Below, piece after piece: positions 5,977 to 8,696 of a DNA stretch of 8,696 nt. The first letter of the stretch is position 1; each line of letters starts with the position of its first letter. The notes under the pieces are model-generated. The model saw only the letters and a program-made list of their open reading frames with translations. It was not told the origin of the DNA and made no database searches. The translations under genes were made by a program, and so were the position numbers. The stretch lies in contig CAKTYE010000087.1 of assembly GCA_934631985.1 (NCBI GenBank), positions 1 through 8,696 of the forward strand, given 5' to 3'. This stretch comes from an uncultured Clostridia bacterium. Lineage in GTDB: Bacteria; Bacillota; Clostridia; Christensenellales; Aristaeellaceae.

Positions 5977-6003
5977 GCGCGTTTTCCCTGATTGTGCAGT
6001 GGA

Positions 6004-6018
6004 AAGGCGAAACGCCTT
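6004..6018 (+). promoter_or_regulatory. Leader hairpin just before the hndA ribosome binding site
   Basis: AAGGCG and CGCCTT form a 6-bp stem with an AAA loop, ending one base before the AAGGAGG (6020-6026) of the NuoE-like gene. It would leave the ribosome site open while capping the 5' side, as in mRNA-stabilising or translation-tuning leaders. Confidence 0.4.
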
Positions 6019-6033
6019 AAAGGAGGTTTATTT

Positions 6034-6501
6034 ATGCCGGATCAAAAGGAAAAGTATGCGCAGCTGCAAGAGGCCATCGCGCGGCACAAGGGCGAACCCG
6101 GCGCACTGATGCCCGTATTGCAGGAGGCGCAAAACATCTTCGGTTACGTCCCGTTGGACGTGCAGGAGAAGATTGCCGACGGCCTGGGCACCACCCTGAG
6201 CGAGGTCTATGGCGTGGCGACGTTCTATTCCCAGTTCTCACTGGAGCCCAAGGGACAATATGTGGTCGGCGTATGTCTGGGTACGGCCTGCTATGTCAAG
6301 GGCTCGCAGAAGGTGCTGGATAAGCTGAGCGAGGAGCTGCGCATCCCCGTGGGCAAAACCACCGAGGACGGTCGCTTCACCCTGAACGCCACCCGCTGCC
6401 TGGGTGCCTGCGGTCTGGCCCCCGTCATGATGATCAACGATGAGGTCTATGGTCGCCTGACCCCGGACGAGGTGCCTGCCATCATCGCCAAGTATCGTTA
6501 A
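6034..6501 (+). CDS. hndA: NuoE-like [2Fe-2S] subunit of NAD(P)-linked [FeFe]-hydrogenase (HndA/HydC)
   Basis: 155-residue thioredoxin-like ferredoxin subunit related to complex I NuoE and to HndA/HydC of soluble NAD(P)-dependent hydrogenases. An N-terminal helical region containing GALMPVLQEAQNIFGYVP (23-40) and the family segment SEVYGVATFYSQFSL (56-70) precede the cluster domain. Its four ligands are visible: CLGTAC (Cys81, Cys86) and CLGAC (Cys122, Cys126). Length is in the usual 150-165 range. The cluster is expected to sit next to the FMN of the NuoF-like subunit and take part in electron transfer between NAD(P)H and the hydrogenase subunit. The start is fixed by AAGGAGG 7 bases upstream and is the first gene after the AT-rich control region, so it probably heads a transcript. 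NAD versus NADP use cannot be read from this subunit. Confidence 0.92.
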   Translation: MPDQKEKYAQLQEAIARHKGEPGALMPVLQEAQNIFGYVPLDVQEKIADGLGTTLSEVYGVATFYSQFSLEPKGQYVVGVCLGTACYVKGSQKVLDKLSEELRIPVGKTTEDGRFTLNATRCLGACGLAPVMMINDEVYGRLTPDEVPAIIAKYR

Positions 6502-6504
6502 GCC

Positions 6505-7053
6505 ATGCGCGATCTGTCGCTGCATCTGCTGGATCTGGCGCAGAACAGCATCAGCGCCGGGGCTTCGCTGGTGGAAATTTTTCTTACGCAGGAGGCAAGC
6601 GGCTGGCTGACCATGGTTATCCGCGACGATGGACGGGGCATGTCCCCGGAGTTGCTTGCCCGCGTCACCAGTCCCTTCGCCACCACCCGCACCACCCGCA
6701 AGGTCGGCCTGGGGCTGCCGCTGATGCAGGAAAATGCCGAAAAGACCGGCGGCTCCCTGCGCATTACAAGCGAGGAGGGCAAGGGAACAGAGCTGACCGT
6801 CGCCCTGGATACGCGAAGTATCGACTGTCTGCCTCTGGGCGATCTGCCCGGAACGCTCCTGAGCCTGATCCTGATGCATCCCGATGCACCGGACTTCCAC
6901 TTTCACGGCGTTTCTCCCGCAGGGGTGTGCGATGTGGACACCCGGGAGATACGCCAGGCGGCTGGCGGGCTTCCGCTGAATGAGCCTGCCATCGCCGCTT
7001 GGCTGAGGTCTGCGCTGGAGGACGAGATTCATCCAATCTTTGGAGGTGTGTAA
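6505..7053 (+). CDS. Orphan GHKL ATP-binding protein (HATPase_c)
   Basis: 182 residues built around a histidine-kinase-type ATP-binding domain: N box LLDLAQNSISAGA (8-20), G1 box RDDGRGM (40-46), a TSPFATTR lid segment, G2 box KVGLGLPL (67-74) and G3 region GKGTEL. There is no dimerisation domain with a phospho-accepting histidine, no sensor and no membrane segment, so it is not a complete histidine kinase. About 75 further residues after the GHKL domain resemble no family I can name. Stand-alone GHKL proteins include anti-sigma-factor serine kinases, so protein kinase or switch activity is possible. The ATG follows the hndA stop by 3 bases with no clear ribosome site, implying translational coupling. 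The ribosome site of the next gene lies within its last codons. Its place inside a hydrogenase operon suggests control of, or by, that complex (inference). Confidence 0.87.
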   Translation: MRDLSLHLLDLAQNSISAGASLVEIFLTQEASGWLTMVIRDDGRGMSPELLARVTSPFATTRTTRKVGLGLPLMQENAEKTGGSLRITSEEGKGTELTVALDTRSIDCLPLGDLPGTLLSLILMHPDAPDFHFHGVSPAGVCDVDTREIRQAAGGLPLNEPAIAAWLRSALEDEIHPIFGGV

Positions 7054-7057
7054 TTTT

Positions 7058-7435
7058 ATGAAATCTCTGGCTGAACTGGAAGCTATTCGTCAAAAGACGC
7101 TGGAAAATATTGCCATGCGCAAGGAGGTTCACGATGCGGCACGCATTGTGGTGGGCATGGCTACCTGCGGCATCGCAGCGGGCGCGCGCCCGGTGATGCT
7201 GGCCTTTATGGATGAGATCGCCAAGCGGCGACTGGATCATGTGACCGTCTCCCAGACAGGCTGTGCGGGCATGTGCCGCCTGGAGCCGATGGTGGATGTT
7301 TATCTGCCCGGGCAGGAAAAGGTCACCTATGTGAAGCTGACCCCCGAAATGGTGCCGCGCATTGTGGCGGAGCATATTGTCAACGGCCGCCCCGTGGAGG
7401 AATACACCATCGGCGCGGCGGAAGCGAACAAGTAA
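7058..7435 (+). CDS. hndB: HndB-like (2Fe-2S) ferredoxin-fold subunit
   Basis: 125-residue small thioredoxin-like ferredoxin, matching in size and gene order the HndB subunit of NADP-reducing hydrogenases. A helical N-terminus (1-28) leads into IVVGMATCGIAAGARPVM (30-47), where a classical fold of this type has C-x4-C but only Cys37 is present. The second half motif SQTGCAGMC (Cys69, Cys73) and EPMVDVYLPG follow. Just three cysteines occur in the whole protein, so cluster binding may use a non-cysteine ligand or be lost. The C-terminal helix LTPEMVPRIVAEHIVNGRPVEEY resembles that of the N-terminal domain of the NuoF-like neighbour. GGAGG lies 11 bases before the ATG, inside the GHKL gene. The likely role is a structural or electron-transfer subunit of the hydrogenase complex. 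Confidence 0.86.
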   Translation: MKSLAELEAIRQKTLENIAMRKEVHDAARIVVGMATCGIAAGARPVMLAFMDEIAKRRLDHVTVSQTGCAGMCRLEPMVDVYLPGQEKVTYVKLTPEMVPRIVAEHIVNGRPVEEYTIGAAEANK

Positions 7436-7458
7436 CTTGCGAATGAGGAGGCATACCC

Positions 7459-8696
7459 ATGGATCTTTATCGCGCACATGTCCTGGTCTGCGGGGGCACT
7501 GGCTGCACGTCCTCCGGTTCCCATCAGCTGATCGAGCGGTTTGAGCAGCAGCTGAAGGAAAAGGGACTGGAAAAGGAAGTCAAGGTCGTCCGCACGGGCT
7601 GCTTCGGACTTTGCGAGGCCGGCCCCGTGGTCATCGTCTACCCGGAAGGCACCTTCTACAGCCGTGTGAAGGTGGAGGATGTGGACGAGATCGTTGCAGA
7701 GCATCTGCTCAAGGGCCGCAAGGTGCAGCACCTGGTCTATGTGGATCATGTGACCCATGAGTCCACCGTCGCCAAATCGCTGGACGAAATCGGCTTCTAC
7801 AAGCAGCAGAAGCGCATTGCGCTGAAAAACTGCGGCGTAATCGACCCGGAAAACATTGATGAATATATTGCCTTTGACGGCTACAAGGCGCTGGCAAAGG
7901 CCCTGACCGAAATGACCCGCGAGCAGGTCATTCAGGAGGTGCTGGACTCCGGCCTGCGCGGACGCGGCGGCGGCGGCTTCCCCACCGGTCTGAAGTGGAA
8001 GTTCGGCTACAACAGCCCTGCGGATCAGAAGTACATTGCCTGCAATGCGGACGAGGGCGATCCCGGCGCGTTCATGGACCGCTCCCTGCTGGAGGGCGAC
8101 CCCCATGCCATCATTGAAGCTATGGCGATCGGCGGCTATGCCATTGGGGCCAGCGAGGGCTACATTTATGTGCGTGCCGAATACCCCATCGCCGTGAAGC
8201 GGCTGCAGGTCGCCATCGGTCAGGCCCGGGAATACGGCCTGCTGGGCGAGCATATTTTCGGCACGGATTTCAGCTTTGACCTGCACATTCGTCTGGGCGC
8301 AGGCGCGTTCGTCTGCGGCGAGGAAACGGCGCTGATGAACTCCATCGAGGGCAAGCGCGGCGAGCCTCGTCCCCGTCCTCCGTTCCCGGCGGTGAAGGGC
8401 CTGTTCGGCAAGCCCACGGTGCTGAACAACGTGGAAACCTATGCCAACATTCCGCAGATTATTTTGAAGGGCGCGAAGTGGTACGCCTCCATCGGCACCG
8501 AGCGCTCCAAGGGTACAAAGGTGTTCGCCCTGGGCGGCAAGATCAACAACACCGGCCTGGTAGAAATTCCCATGGGCACGCCCCTGCGCACGGTCATTTA
8601 CGACATTGGCGGCGGCATTCCCAACGGCAAAAAGTTTAAGGCTGTACAGATCGGCGGTCCGTCCGGCGGCTGTCTGCCCGAAAGCATGTTGGATTT
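7459..8696 (+). CDS. hndC: NuoF-like FMN/NAD(P)H-binding subunit of [FeFe]-hydrogenase (HndC/HydB), cut by window end
   Basis: Open frame with 412 complete codons visible before the window ends; family members are near 600 residues. The N-terminal thioredoxin-like [2Fe-2S] domain has C-x4-C (Cys11, Cys16) and CFGLC (Cys48, Cys52). The NuoF core follows: glycine-rich LRGRGGGGFPTGLKW (166-180) for FMN/NADH, CNADEGDPGAFMDR (195-208), GAGAFVCGEETAL (280-292) and the PTVLNNVETYANIP segment (319-332). The final SLBB-like part begins near 355, and the [4Fe-4S] ligand region and C-terminal ferredoxin domain lie outside the window. This subunit oxidises or reduces NAD(P)H through FMN and connects to the iron-sulfur chain; in HydABC-type enzymes it is the centre of electron bifurcation. 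GAGGAGG stands 7 bases before the ATG. The next gene should be the catalytic hydrogenase subunit. Confidence 0.93.
   Translation, partial: MDLYRAHVLVCGGTGCTSSGSHQLIERFEQQLKEKGLEKEVKVVRTGCFGLCEAGPVVIVYPEGTFYSRVKVEDVDEIVAEHLLKGRKVQHLVYVDHVTHESTVAKSLDEIGFYKQQKRIALKNCGVIDPENIDEYIAFDGYKALAKALTEMTREQVIQEVLDSGLRGRGGGGFPTGLKWKFGYNSPADQKYIACNADEGDPGAFMDRSLLEGDPHAIIEAMAIGGYAIGASEGYIYVRAEYPIAVKRLQVAIGQAREYGLLGEHIFGTDFSFDLHIRLGAGAFVCGEETALMNSIEGKRGEPRPRPPFPAVKGLFGKPTVLNNVETYANIPQIILKGAKWYASIGTERSKGTKVFALGGKINNTGLVEIPMGTPLRTVIYDIGGGIPNGKKFKAVQIGGPSGGCLPESMLD

Noticed and set aside
6505..7053. Complete sensor histidine kinase
   Set aside because: The ATP-binding boxes are present but there is no dimerisation/phospho-acceptor histidine domain, sensor domain or membrane segment, and no response regulator is in the window.
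7327..8286. Minus-strand open frame of 319 residues opposite hndB/hndC
   Set aside because: Antisense to strongly conserved ferredoxin and NuoF motifs; no supporting start signals.

Overview
The window looks like a chromosomal segment of a GC-rich anaerobic Clostridia-type Bacillota. The evidence is an NAD(P)H-linked [FeFe]-hydrogenase locus of clostridial type, strong AGGAGG-type ribosome binding sites, tightly packed operons and GC-rich palindromic intergenic repeats. No tRNA, rRNA, CRISPR array, transposase or phage gene was seen.

Left part (1-3087): bases 1-317 hold no convincing gene but contain a cluster of palindromic repeats. On the minus strand a P1-family (DmpA-type) self-processing peptidase is followed, with a 4-base ATGA overlap, by a small ABC-type AAA ATPase. 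Diverging from the peptidase on the plus strand is a class I glutamine-amidotransferase-like hydrolase of the gamma-glutamyl-GABA hydrolase (peptidase C26) family.

Right part (3088-8696, all plus strand): a good extended -10 promoter precedes a divergent [FeFe]-hydrogenase-like protein of the sensory type, in which the proton-relay cysteine is alanine. A palindrome-rich gap of about 230 bp follows, then a DRTGG-domain protein and a PHP-domain putative phosphoesterase. After an AT-rich intergenic control region comes a second gene group: a NuoE-like [2Fe-2S] subunit (HndA/HydC), an orphan GHKL ATP-binding protein, a HndB-like thioredoxin-fold ferredoxin, and a NuoF-like FMN/NADH subunit (HndC/HydB) cut off by the window end. 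This order matches hndABCD with a GHKL gene inserted between hndA and hndB, so the catalytic [FeFe]-hydrogenase subunit (HndD/HydA) is expected just downstream, outside the window.

How the genes may fit together (inference): the NuoE/Fd/NuoF subunits pass electrons between NAD(P)H and a catalytic hydrogenase. The divergent hydrogenase, DRTGG, PHP and GHKL proteins look like a linked H2- or redox-sensing and signalling module with no obvious DNA-binding output. That module, whose biochemistry is unclear, is the most interesting part of the window.
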